Shown here one piece after another: positions 4,965-11,338 of a stretch of DNA of 11,338 nt. Below the pieces are notes generated by a model that worked only from the letters and a program-made list of their open reading frames with translations, was not told the DNA's origin and made no database searches. How positions within the stretch are numbered: the first letter of the stretch is position 1; every line of letters begins with the position of its first letter. Source of the DNA: an uncultured Oscillospiraceae bacterium (GTDB taxonomy: Bacteria > Bacillota > Clostridia > Oscillospirales > Oscillospiraceae); contig CAJTLK010000058.1 in NCBI GenBank assembly GCA_910577415.1, forward strand, positions 1 to 11,338, written 5' to 3'. Made by a program: the position numbers and the translations under genes.

Positions 4965-5561
4965 TTATGCGCCGGTATTAAAGCTCTTGGGGGAGACATA
5001 GCTGTGGGGGCTGGAGGCGTGGCCGCCGTCGTATTTTACCGTCAGATACAGCGCCCCATTGTCGGTCATGACCTGCACATAACAGATACCGTCGGCGTCA
5101 AAGCGGTCTGTGATCTCGGTCTCCTCCCCGTGGTAGCGGACCCAGACGGAGCCGTCGGCCCGGTAGTCCACCTCCGGCAAATCCAGATGCTCCATGATCT
5201 CGCTCTCGGTAAGGGGACGCTCGCTACCATCATCGTTGATGACTACTCCGCCGCCGCCAAATTCGTGGCTTTCGCCGTCTTCGCCCTGATAAGTGACCGT
5301 GTACCCGATGCCCCGAATGTCCAGCACCGCGTCGGTCTGGTCGCCGTTGATCCAAAGCTGGACGCTGCGCTGGATACCGCCCACATCCGCGGCATAGGCC
5401 GCGCAGGCCAGGGCCATTACCATAACTGCCGCTGCGCAGACCGCGGCCAGCCGGGATATATTGATCTTTTTGGTGTGTTTCATCGCTTTTACCTCCATAA
5501 GACAGTCCTCGGAGGCATGAAGCACGGAAAACGTCCTTTGATAACGCTGCTTATTCGTCAT
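4965..5561 (-). CDS. Putative membrane-anchored anti-sigma factor
   Basis: A 198-residue protein with a ~35-residue basic cytoplasmic head (starting MTNKQRYQRTFSVLHASEDC), one membrane span at ~38-58, and a ~140-residue extracytoplasmic domain. That domain is acidic (GGVVINDDGSERPLTESEIM, then DGSVWVRYHGEETEITDRFD) and ends without a second span. I do not recognise a named domain outside, and no zinc-binding HxxxCxxC anti-sigma motif is present. The head resembles the KQRYQ...LHAS...MEV starts that I associate with anti-sigma partners in Clostridia. Role inferred from context: its ATG lies inside the last codons of the sigma gene (11-base overlap, AGGAGGG eight bases upstream), implying coupled translation, as is usual for a sigma factor and its membrane inhibitor. 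The outer domain would sense an envelope signal. The inducing signal is unknown. Confidence 0.7.
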   Translation of the reverse strand: MTNKQRYQRTFSVLHASEDCLMEVKAMKHTKKINISRLAAVCAAAVMVMALACAAYAADVGGIQRSVQLWINGDQTDAVLDIRGIGYTVTYQGEDGESHEFGGGGVVINDDGSERPLTESEIMEHLDLPEVDYRADGSVWVRYHGEETEITDRFDADGICYVQVMTDNGALYLTVKYDGGHASSPHSYVSPKSFNTGA

Positions 5562-6039
5562 CGTTCCATCCCTCCTGAAGTATATTTTTTAGGAGCGTTC
5601 TTCCACGGTTGAGTTGGCTTTTCACCGTTCCCCCGGGGCGGCGCAGGATATGGGCGATCTCCTCTACGGTGTACTCCTCGTAATAAAACAGGTGGATCAC
5701 CGTGCGATATTTTTCCGGCAGACCCATGACGGCCTCAAACAGCCCGCTGTCCTCCGGTTCTGCAAAGGGCAGCTCGTCCATGTACTCCTCCCACTCCACC
5801 TTCTGCTTCCGCCAGAAGGAGGAGGCCATGTCCTTCGCCCGGTTGATGGCGACCCGGAGCAGCCACGCCTTGAGATGGGCTTCGCTCTCAAAGTCCTTGC
5901 CGGCGCCTACGGAATAATACCGTATCAGCGTGTCCTGCACCACATCGTCGGCGTCGGCCCGATTCCGACATACGCTGAACGCCGCGGAAAATATCCGGTC
6001 CCCATATTTTTGGAATACCTCGTCCACTGATGCTCTCAT
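5551..6039 (-). CDS. ECF-type RNA polymerase sigma factor
   Basis: A 162-residue group IV sigma factor with only regions 2 and 4. Region 2 includes ADADDVVQDTLIRYY (28-42) and the AWLLRVAINRAKD helix (58-70), which recognise and melt the -10. Region 4 includes LPEKYRTVIHLFYYEEYTVEEIA and the helix-turn-helix GTVKSQLNRGRTLLKNIL (137-154), which binds the -35. I chose ATG 6039 because AGGAG lies seven bases upstream. The predicted ECF promoter would start transcripts near 6073, making a GTG start at 6075 impossible and leaving almost no leader for the ATG at 6060 (169 residues). The overlapping downstream gene is its probable anti-sigma factor, and the promoter at 6080-6107 implies that it drives its own operon. 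Regulon unknown. Confidence 0.9.
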   Translation of the reverse strand: MRASVDEVFQKYGDRIFSAAFSVCRNRADADDVVQDTLIRYYSVGAGKDFESEAHLKAWLLRVAINRAKDMASSFWRKQKVEWEEYMDELPFAEPEDSGLFEAVMGLPEKYRTVIHLFYYEEYTVEEIAHILRRPGGTVKSQLNRGRTLLKNILQEGWNDDE

Positions 6040-6079
6040 AGCCTCGCTCCTGTCTGTCATTGAAAGGCCCTTCACCTAC

Positions 6080-6107
6080 CATACGATCCAGAGAGGAAAA
6101 AGGTTGC
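6080..6107 (-). promoter_or_regulatory. ECF-class autoregulatory promoter of the sigma/anti-sigma operon
   Basis: The minus strand reads GCAACCTTTT (6107-6098) and then CGTATG (6085-6080), with 17 bases between AAC and CGT. AAC at -35, followed by a T-run, and CGT at -10 are the hallmarks of ECF sigma promoters such as those of SigW. It sits just upstream of an ECF sigma gene, the usual place for self-activation. Confidence 0.7.
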
Positions 6108-6164
6108 GCCGGGAAGCAAATTTTTTATTTTTTCCCGGCCCTCCACCGTCCTGTTTCCACGCAA

Positions 6165-6195
6165 AAGCCCGCCGGAGCAATGCTCCGGCGGGCTT
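6165..6195 (-). terminator. Hairpin terminator after rny
   Basis: AAGCCCGCCGGAGCA pairs perfectly over 15 bp with its partner around a very short centre. Minus-strand reading continues into TTTT then GCG, a modest U-tract. It begins 28 bases after the rny stop and separates rny from the sigma operon. Confidence 0.75.
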
Positions 6196-6223
6196 TCCAA
6201 CTTTTTTCTGTCCCGCCAGTTTT

Positions 6224-7783
6224 TTACTTGGCGTAGTCCACAGCCTTGGTCTCCCGAATGATGTTGACCTTGATCTGGCCGGGATATTCCATCTCGTCCT
6301 CGATCTTCTTGGCAACGTCCCGGGCCAGAAGCACCATCTGGTCCTCGCTGACCTTGTCCGGCTCCACCATGATGCGGATCTCCCGGCCCGCCTGGATGGC
6401 AAAGCATTTCTCCACGCCGGGGAAGGAGGAGCCGATGCCCTCCAGAGTCTCCAGGCGCTTGATGTAATTCTCCAGGTTCTCCCGCCGGGCGCCGGGACGG
6501 GCGGCGGAAACGGCGTCTGCCGCCTGGACCAGCACAGCTACCAGGGTCTTAGGCTCCACGTCGTTGTGGTGGGCCTCGATGGCGTGGATGACCTCCTCGC
6601 TCTCGTGGTATTTCCGGGCCAGCTCCACGCCGATGGCTACGTGGCTGCCCTCCACCTCATGGTCGATGGCCTTACCCAGGTCGTGGAGCAGGCCGGCCCG
6701 CTTGGCTACGGCCACATCGCCGCCCAGCTCTGAGGCCATAAGCCCCGCCAGGTGGGAGACCTCCAACGAATGGGAAAGCACGTTCTGACCGTAGCTGGTA
6801 CGGTATTTCATACGGCCCAGCAGCTTCACAAGCTCGGGGTGCAGACCGTGGACGTTGGCCTCAAAGACCGTCCGCTCACCCTCGGCCTTGATGGTGGCAT
6901 CCACCTCCCGCTTGGCCTTCTCCACCATCTCCTCGATACGGGCGGGGTGGATGCGCCCATCCTGGATCAGCTTCTCCAGGGCAATGCGGGCGATCTCCCG
7001 GCGGACCGGGTCAAAGCAGGAGACCGTGATGGCCTCCGGGGTATCGTCGATGATGAGGTCCACTCCGGTAAGGGTCTCCAGGGTACGGATATTCCGGCCC
7101 TCCCGGCCAATGATACGGCCCTTCATATCGTCGCTGGGCAGGGCCACCACGCTGACGGTGGCCTCAGCCACATGATCTGAAGCACAGCGCTGGATGGCAA
7201 GGGAGATGATCTCCCGGGCCATGCTGTCGGCCTCCTCCTTGTAGTGGGCCTCAGCCTCCTTGATCTTGGCGGCGGACTCGTGTGTTACCTCGGCCTCCAG
7301 CTGGCTCACCAGCATATCCTTGGCCTCTTCAGCGGTCATGCCGGAAATTCTCTCCAGCTCGGCCATCTGCTTTTGCTTGACGTCCTCTATCTCTTCCTTT
7401 GTCTGCTCCAGGGCGGCAAGCTTTTCCTGCAGGGCCTCGTCCTTTTTCTCCAGGTTCTCGGTCTTCTTATCCAGGTTCTCTTCCTTCTGCTCCAGACGGG
7501 TCTCCTGCTGCTGGATGGCGGCACGGCGCTCCTTCTCCTGCTGCTCCCACTCGTTGCGGGCGGCGAGGATAGCCTCCTTGGCCTCCACCATGGCTTCCCG
7601 CTGCTTGCTCTCGGCGGTCTTGATGGCGTCGTTGAGGATACGCTTGGCCTCCGCCTCGGCGGAGTTCAGCTTCTTGTCCGAAACGTTGCGGTGGTAAACG
7701 GTGGCGATCACGCCGCCGATCAGCAGACCGACAGCCGCCGCGACAACGCACAGCAGAATGACGATCCCGATCCCAATATCCAT
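6224..7783 (-). CDS. rny: Ribonuclease Y
   Basis: A 519-residue membrane-anchored endoribonuclease that starts decay of many mRNAs and is the core of the Gram-positive degradosome-like network. Domains in order: an N-terminal membrane span (3-30), a long coiled coil (~35-190, rich in E/K/Q), a KH RNA-binding domain (GRIIGREGRN at 222-231, IDDTPEAITV following), and the HD domain with HSLEVSHLAG (338-347) and the metal-binding pair in LLHDLGKAIDH (H367, D368). The end INIIRETKAVDYAK-like sequence matches the family closely, and the length is almost that of Bacillus subtilis RNase Y (520). I chose the ATG at 7783, with AAAGGG eight bases upstream. In-frame ATGs at 7789 and 7813 are possible but have poorer ribosome sites. 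The gene is monocistronic, with its own promoter and terminator. Confidence 0.97.
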   Translation of the reverse strand: MDIGIGIVILLCVVAAAVGLLIGGVIATVYHRNVSDKKLNSAEAEAKRILNDAIKTAESKQREAMVEAKEAILAARNEWEQQEKERRAAIQQQETRLEQKEENLDKKTENLEKKDEALQEKLAALEQTKEEIEDVKQKQMAELERISGMTAEEAKDMLVSQLEAEVTHESAAKIKEAEAHYKEEADSMAREIISLAIQRCASDHVAEATVSVVALPSDDMKGRIIGREGRNIRTLETLTGVDLIIDDTPEAITVSCFDPVRREIARIALEKLIQDGRIHPARIEEMVEKAKREVDATIKAEGERTVFEANVHGLHPELVKLLGRMKYRTSYGQNVLSHSLEVSHLAGLMASELGGDVAVAKRAGLLHDLGKAIDHEVEGSHVAIGVELARKYHESEEVIHAIEAHHNDVEPKTLVAVLVQAADAVSAARPGARRENLENYIKRLETLEGIGSSFPGVEKCFAIQAGREIRIMVEPDKVSEDQMVLLARDVAKKIEDEMEYPGQIKVNIIRETKAVDYAK

Positions 7784-7887
7784 GCTCATGTCCCTTTTTT
7801 TCACACCTTTCATTCATTTTGTCAGGGGGCCAAATACCCCATTGAAAAGAAAAACGCGGACGCTTTTCTTCATTTTGCACCAGATAT

Positions 7888-7916
7888 ATTTTAAGTCTAT
7901 GGCAGCTTTCTGTCAA
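7888..7916 (-). promoter_or_regulatory. Sigma-A-type promoter of rny
   Basis: The minus strand has TTGACA (7916-7911), a 17-base spacer and TAAAAT (7893-7888), one base from consensus. Transcription from about 7881 would give a leader of ~98 bases containing a GCG/CGC mini-stem followed by a T-rich run and a GGGG/CCCC hairpin. I cannot tell whether the leader is regulatory. Confidence 0.75.
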
Positions 7917-8019
7917 GGTGTTTCCATTTTTCCGCTGTATATATTGTATATCGGGTCTTCCTGCGGCACAAAAAGCAGAGACTTTTTGTAAAGTTTTTGT
8001 TTCGTTTTAAAACATTTTG

Positions 8020-8028
8020 TGGTATGCT
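8020..8028 (+). promoter_or_regulatory. Weak candidate extended -10 for brnQ
   Basis: TGGTATGCT fits TGN plus a TATAAT-like hexamer with two mismatches, and lies ~45 bases before the TTG start. The region upstream is AT-rich, but no clear -35 box stands at 16-18 bases. Confidence 0.3.
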
Positions 8029-8072
8029 ATTTTACGGTAGCAAACTGGATGATAAATAAGGAGGGCCTGACC

Positions 8073-9413
8073 TTGAAAGAGAAACTTTCTCCCCGCCAGC
8101 TGGCGCTTATTGGCTCCACCCTCTTCGGCCTGTTTTTCGGCGCGGGGAACCTGATCTTCCCCCTTATCCTGGGCGCCAAGGCAGGCTCCGCTCTCCCCCT
8201 GGCCCTGTTGGGCCTTCTCATCACCGCCGTAGGCATCCCCCTGCTGGGGGTCATGTCCATGGGCATTTCCCGCAGCGAGGGGCTGCTGGAGCTGTCAGGC
8301 CGGGTGTCCCCCGCCTTCCGGCTCCTCTTCACCTGCGCCCTCTATCTCACCATTGGGCCGCTCTTCGCCATCCCCCGGTGCGCCGCCACCAGCTTCACCA
8401 TCGGCATCTCTCCTTTCGCCGGAGAGAAAATATGGCTGTGGCAGCTCATTTTTACCGCGCTCTTCTTCGCCGCGGTGCTCTATTTCTCTCTGAAGCCATC
8501 CAAAATTTTGGATTCGGTGGGCAAGCTGCTCAACCCGGCCTTCCTTTTGCTTCTTGGAATTATGTTAATCGTTGCATTGATAAAACCTGTTCAGTCTTTT
8601 AATTCTGTCTCTCCTTTTGGAGATTATGTTAACTCCTCCTTCTCCGCCGGTTTTCTTCAGGGCTACGACACCCTGGACGCCTTAGCCAGTTTGGCCTTCG
8701 GCATTATCGTCATCCGCTCGGTGCGTCAGCTTGGCATCACTGAGCCGGGACAGGTGGCAGTGAGCACAGTAAAGGCCGGAGCCGTGAGCATGGGCCTTAT
8801 GGCCCTCATCTACGCCGCCACCGCCCTGGTGGGCGCCCAGAGCTGCGGACTGTATGCCGAGCGGCTTGGCGACAGCGCCTTCACCGGCGGCGACGCCTTT
8901 GCCATCATTGCCCGGCACTACTTTGGCAAGGGCGGCGCGCTGATCCTGGCGGCCACCGTCACCCTGTGCTGCCTGAAGACCGCCGTTGGGCTTGTCACCT
9001 CCTGCTCGGAGACCTTTGAGGAAATGTTCCCCGGCAAGCTCCGCTACCCCCAGTGGGCCGTTCTGTTCAGCGGCGTGTCCTTTCTCATCTCCAACATTGG
9101 CCTGAGCCAGATCATCACCTTCTCCGCCCCGGTGCTCTACTTCCTCTATCCCCTGGCTATCGTGCTTATCCTGCTTGGGCTGTTTGGGCGCTTCTTCGGT
9201 CATGCCCGCAGGGTCTATCAGTGGACCATGCTTTTCACCTGGCTTGCCGCCCTGCTGGAATTGGCAAGGGTAGTGAACTTCCAGCCGGTGATGAACGTGG
9301 CAGAGCGCTTCCTCCCTCTCTACGCCTATGGCCTGGGCTGGCTGGTCCCGGCGGCGGTGGGCTTCGTCCTGGGACTTGCGCTGGAGAAATTCAACTGTAA
9401 GCGGGCAATGTGA
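8073..9413 (+). CDS. brnQ: Branched-chain amino acid transport system II carrier protein
   Basis: A 446-residue secondary transporter of the LIVCS family with about twelve membrane spans. It takes up leucine, isoleucine and valine, generally coupled to sodium or protons. Diagnostic is the first helix, LFGLFFGAGNLIFPLILGAK (~residues 17-36), together with PRCAATSFTIG, ILDSVGKLLNPAFL, QGYDTLDALASLAFG and the TVTLCCLKTAVGLVTSCSE segment. The frame is open from 8019, but I place the start at the TTG at 8073: GGAGGG lies seven bases before it, the resulting length suits the family, and MKEKLSPRQLALIGSTLFG is a typical BrnQ beginning. The extra upstream codons overlap a possible promoter. A short AT-rich codon patch (~8540-8640) interrupts the GC-rich gene. 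No T-box or other leader is evident in the short upstream region. It ends in a shared bidirectional terminator. Confidence 0.95.
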   Translation: MKEKLSPRQLALIGSTLFGLFFGAGNLIFPLILGAKAGSALPLALLGLLITAVGIPLLGVMSMGISRSEGLLELSGRVSPAFRLLFTCALYLTIGPLFAIPRCAATSFTIGISPFAGEKIWLWQLIFTALFFAAVLYFSLKPSKILDSVGKLLNPAFLLLLGIMLIVALIKPVQSFNSVSPFGDYVNSSFSAGFLQGYDTLDALASLAFGIIVIRSVRQLGITEPGQVAVSTVKAGAVSMGLMALIYAATALVGAQSCGLYAERLGDSAFTGGDAFAIIARHYFGKGGALILAATVTLCCLKTAVGLVTSCSETFEEMFPGKLRYPQWAVLFSGVSFLISNIGLSQIITFSAPVLYFLYPLAIVLILLGLFGRFFGHARRVYQWTMLFTWLAALLELARVVNFQPVMNVAERFLPLYAYGLGWLVPAAVGFVLGLALEKFNCKRAM

Positions 9414-9424
9414 TCCCAACCTGC

Positions 9425-9443
9425 GGGCGGATAATATCCGCCC
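9425..9443. repeat. REP-like palindrome
   Basis: GGGCGGATA, one central A, TATCCGCCC: a perfect 9-bp inverted repeat just after brnQ. I recall similar GGGCGGATA/TATCCGCCC palindromes, usually followed by CCTACGG, in intergenic regions of related genomes, which suggests a dispersed repeat; copy number cannot be tested in this window. The bases from 9444 to 9548 hold nothing further that I can name. Confidence 0.55.
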
Positions 9444-9548
9444 CTACGGTTCGATATTTCCTTTGCGCCTCGCCCGTGGTATGGCGCCGGCTTGCAGGTA
9501 GCCAATTTCCGCTCGCTGCGGTCCGGCGTTTCTTGCACACCCACCCAA

Positions 9549-9596
9549 AGCAAAAAGCAGCCCCGGAGGGGAGACCCTCCGGGGCTGCTTTTTGCT
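9549..9596. terminator. Strong bidirectional terminator between brnQ and the CmpB-like gene
   Basis: A perfect 22-bp stem begins AGCAAAAAGCAGCC and closes on a GAGA tetraloop (9571-9574) of the stable GNRA type. T-runs lie within the distal stem on both strands. It sits 3 bases past the stop of the minus-strand gene and ~135 bases past the brnQ stop. Confidence 0.9.
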
Positions 9597-9598
9597 CT

Positions 9599-10894
9599 TT
9601 ACTCCGTCTTCACCGCGGCGGGGTAAATTTCATTCAGCCGCTCGTCGCCGTAATGCTCATCCAGATACTCCTCCACCACGTTTTGGGGCGGAACGCCCTG
9701 GCCTCTCTGCTCCATCCGTCCCAGGGCGGCGGCGCTTACCACCATGTCTGCCGCGAGAAAGACCGTCAGCGCCCAGGTGAGGGGGCGGCCCCACTTCCTG
9801 GGGATACGCTCGATAAGGCCGGACAGCCGGGGATAGACCACCCGGATCCACGCCACCGCCGCGATGCCCCAGAAAAAGCAGTAGAGGAGGTTCACCCGCC
9901 CCGCCAGGTTGAAGGGAATGTGACTGTAATCCCAGAACACCACCCCAAACACCAGCTCGGTAAACACGCTGCACAGATACTCATAGGCTCCGCCAAGGAG
10001 GGTGCCCGCCCAGAACAGAAAGCTGTCGGACCGCTCCCGGTAGCGGTGGAGGAGAAGGCTTGCCAGAGCCATGGCGAAGCCCCAGACCAGGGAGAAATCT
10101 CCCCACACCAGGCTGGAGCGGGACTGCCACACTCCGGCGGTGGCCCGGACGAAGAGGGACTCCACTATGTCGCCCAGAAAGGCCCCGATGAAAAAGAGCC
10201 AGAAAAGCTTATAGAACCCGCACCCGGCGGCGAAGACCGCACTCCTCTCCCGCTTTTTCTCAAAGTCGGCCTGGGGATAGGTCTTGCGGATACGGCCCTC
10301 GGTCCTCCGAAGCACCCACAGCCCCAGTCGGACGGTAAGGGCCTCGATCCGGCTCCCGATCTCCTCCACCTGGGGCAGACGGTGGACCGTCCCCGCCAGA
10401 GTGAGGGCGGTAGCCAAACAGTCCAGCGCGAAGACGGCGAGCAAACACCAAAGCAGGATGTGGAGAACAAGGGGCGGGATCAGCCCCGCCAGGGCCAGTA
10501 GCAGACCGTTGCCCCACTTGACCACCACCACGCCCAGCACGCCCCAGAGAGCGGCGCTGGCGGCGCAGACATAGCCGTCCAGATTCCAGCGGCGGCCTGA
10601 GTAGTCCCACCAGCGGGTCCCGGTGAGCTTGAAGAGCCAGTGGCCCGCCAGCCATTCGATCACGCTGGCGTAGATGGCGCTGCCCAAAAAGAGAAAGAAC
10701 CAACTGCCCGCCAGGTCCCGGAGGGCCGCGCCGATGAGGGGACCGGCCACGCCGTAGGCCACGCAGAGGGGACCGAAAAGCAGACTGCGGTCCACATACC
10801 GCCGCTGCCGTACCGCCGCCAGGGCGGTCTCCCCCAGCCAGCCCAGAAAGGCATAACAGAAAAAGAGCCATAGGCTCATGTAAAAGGTGGTCAT
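9599..10894 (-). CDS. Putative ABC-transporter type IV / CmpB family membrane protein, internally duplicated
   Basis: A 431-residue integral membrane protein of the family called putative ABC transporter permease (ABC_trans_CmpB). Two related halves are visible. FFCYAFLGWLGET (11-23) matches FFIGAFLGDIVES (234-246). WDYS at 96-99, with NL eight residues on (NLDG), matches WDYS at 321-324, with NLAG at the same spacing. Each half has about four to five spans, and a charged cytoplasmic linker (~165-220, ending ADFEKKRERSA) joins them. The hydrophilic C-terminal tail (391-431) includes a VEEYLDEHYGDERLNEIYP stretch. The substrate is unknown, no ATP-binding subunit is adjacent, and a transport role is not proven. 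The start is ATG at 10894 with AGGAG seven bases upstream. No clear promoter is visible upstream. The long plus-strand open frame opposite it is a shadow. Confidence 0.85.
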   Translation of the reverse strand: MTTFYMSLWLFFCYAFLGWLGETALAAVRQRRYVDRSLLFGPLCVAYGVAGPLIGAALRDLAGSWFFLFLGSAIYASVIEWLAGHWLFKLTGTRWWDYSGRRWNLDGYVCAASAALWGVLGVVVVKWGNGLLLALAGLIPPLVLHILLWCLLAVFALDCLATALTLAGTVHRLPQVEEIGSRIEALTVRLGLWVLRRTEGRIRKTYPQADFEKKRERSAVFAAGCGFYKLFWLFFIGAFLGDIVESLFVRATAGVWQSRSSLVWGDFSLVWGFAMALASLLLHRYRERSDSFLFWAGTLLGGAYEYLCSVFTELVFGVVFWDYSHIPFNLAGRVNLLYCFFWGIAAVAWIRVVYPRLSGLIERIPRKWGRPLTWALTVFLAADMVVSAAALGRMEQRGQGVPPQNVVEEYLDEHYGDERLNEIYPAAVKTE

Positions 10895-10957
10895 CGGTTT
10901 TCTCCTCTCTCTGAAAGCCGCCTGGGCGGGAAAGCGCCTTCAGCCCCTGTCAGACAT

Positions 10958-10984
10958 AAAAAGGGAGCCCGCAAGGGGCTCCCC
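10958..10984 (-). terminator. Intrinsic terminator of the dCMP deaminase gene
   Basis: On the minus strand GGGAGCCC pairs with GGGCTCCC across a five-base loop and is followed by TTTTT (10962-10958). It starts 9 bases after the deaminase stop. Some readthrough might serve the CmpB-like gene, which shows no promoter of its own. Confidence 0.85.
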
Positions 10985-10992
10985 GAAGCGGT

Positions 10993-11338
10993 TTATTTTT
11001 CCTCCGGCAGGGAGTCGTCCTCCCGGATCCAATCCTCTACATGGACCACAGTGTATTCCGTAGGAGTACGGCGGATGACCACCCGCTCGATACCCGCGTT
11101 GATGATGAACCGACGGCACATGGAGCAGGAAGTGGCGTCCCCCAGCAGCTCCCCGGTCTTACCGTCCCGGCCCGCCAGATAGAGAGTGGCGCCGATGGTC
11201 TCGCTCCGGGCGGCGGAGAGGATGGCGTTGGCCTCGGCGTGAACGCTGCGGCACAGCTCGTACCGCTCTCCCGAGGGGATCTGCATGGCCTCCCGGGTAC
11301 AGTAGCCCAGGTCGGCGCAGTTTTTCCGGCCCCGGGGC
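10993..11338 (-). CDS. Deoxycytidylate (dCMP) deaminase family protein, N-terminus beyond the right edge
   Basis: The frame is open from the window edge to the stop at 10993, giving the last 114 residues. An ATG at 11286 is internal: the codons before it read RKNCADLGYCTREA, the conserved cysteine-bearing stretch ahead of the active site in this family. The zinc-site motif HAEANAI (fragment residues 33-39) carries the ligand histidine and the catalytic glutamate; the other ligands are C71 and C74 in SCSMC. The family turns dCMP into dUMP, feeding thymidylate synthesis; competence-associated ComEB is a member. The usual proline before the first cysteine (PCxxC) is serine here. The C-terminal extension (WIREDDSLPEEK) is acidic. 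SGERYELCRSVHAEANAI strongly resembles clostridial dCMP deaminases. About 40-50 N-terminal residues are probably missing. Confidence 0.9.
   Translation of the reverse strand, partial: PRGRKNCADLGYCTREAMQIPSGERYELCRSVHAEANAILSAARSETIGATLYLAGRDGKTGELLGDATSCSMCRRFIINAGIERVVIRRTPTEYTVVHVEDWIREDDSLPEEK

Noticed and set aside
7862..8072. Riboswitch or T-box before brnQ or rny
   Set aside because: The gap is short and lacks T-box hallmarks or any recognisable aptamer; only promoters and small hairpins are visible.
8682..9419. 245-residue minus-strand open frame opposite brnQ
   Set aside because: Composition typical of antisense shadow and no start signals.
9410..10501. 363-residue open frame on the plus strand opposite the CmpB-like gene
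   Set aside because: It runs through the bidirectional terminator, is low-complexity in P, G, H, Q, and has no ribosome site; a shadow of the minus-strand gene.

Overview
The window looks like chromosome from a GC-rich, endospore-forming gut Firmicute of the Oscillospiraceae type (Flavonifractor / Lawsonibacter / Intestinimonas relatives). This rests on the yabP-yabQ-divIC-yabR sporulation and division cluster, the Clostridia-style RNase Y, DegV and BrnQ proteins, strong AGGAGG-like ribosome sites, and a GC-rich coding background. The genus is an inference; no rRNA is present.

Left edge (1-~770): an AT-richer patch holds the start of a tnpV-type transposon gene that runs off the window. Beyond it lie non-coding or decayed DNA with a nested hairpin and one possible 52-residue small ORF. 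This is probably the edge of a mobile element. Positions 773-2707 (minus strand) hold yabP-yabQ-divIC-yabR in the Bacillus subtilis order. A good sigma-E-like promoter precedes yabP, so sporulation expression is expected for yabPQ. divIC, a cell-division gene, may have its own promoter inside yabQ. The yabQ reading frame continues 227 bases into divIC in another frame. The divIC-yabR gap is filled almost exactly by a ~278-base hairpin-rich element with terminal inverted repeats.

Positions 2742-4957: degV (minus) and an orphan PTS IIC-like membrane protein (plus) diverge from a compact control region. It carries two consensus-like promoters and two matching TGTTGR-N4-TCAACW dyads around the degV promoter. 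Positions 4965-6107 (minus): an ECF-type sigma factor overlaps a membrane-anchored putative anti-sigma factor. An AAC/CGT promoter of the ECF class sits just upstream, implying autoregulation. Positions 6165-7916 (minus): rny (RNase Y) with its own terminator and a near-consensus promoter.

Positions 8073-9413 (plus): brnQ, a branched-chain amino acid carrier with a probable TTG start, followed by a REP-like palindrome and a perfect 22-bp bidirectional terminator. Positions 9599-10894 (minus): an integral membrane protein of the CmpB / type IV ABC-permease family with a visible internal duplication. Positions 10993-11338 (minus): a dCMP deaminase whose start lies outside the window.

Most genes are ordinary core functions. 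I see no CRISPR array, tRNA, rRNA, defence island or biosynthetic cluster. The least explained items are the 1310-1587 repeat element, the yabQ/divIC overlap, the paired dyads at degV, and the mobile-element edge.
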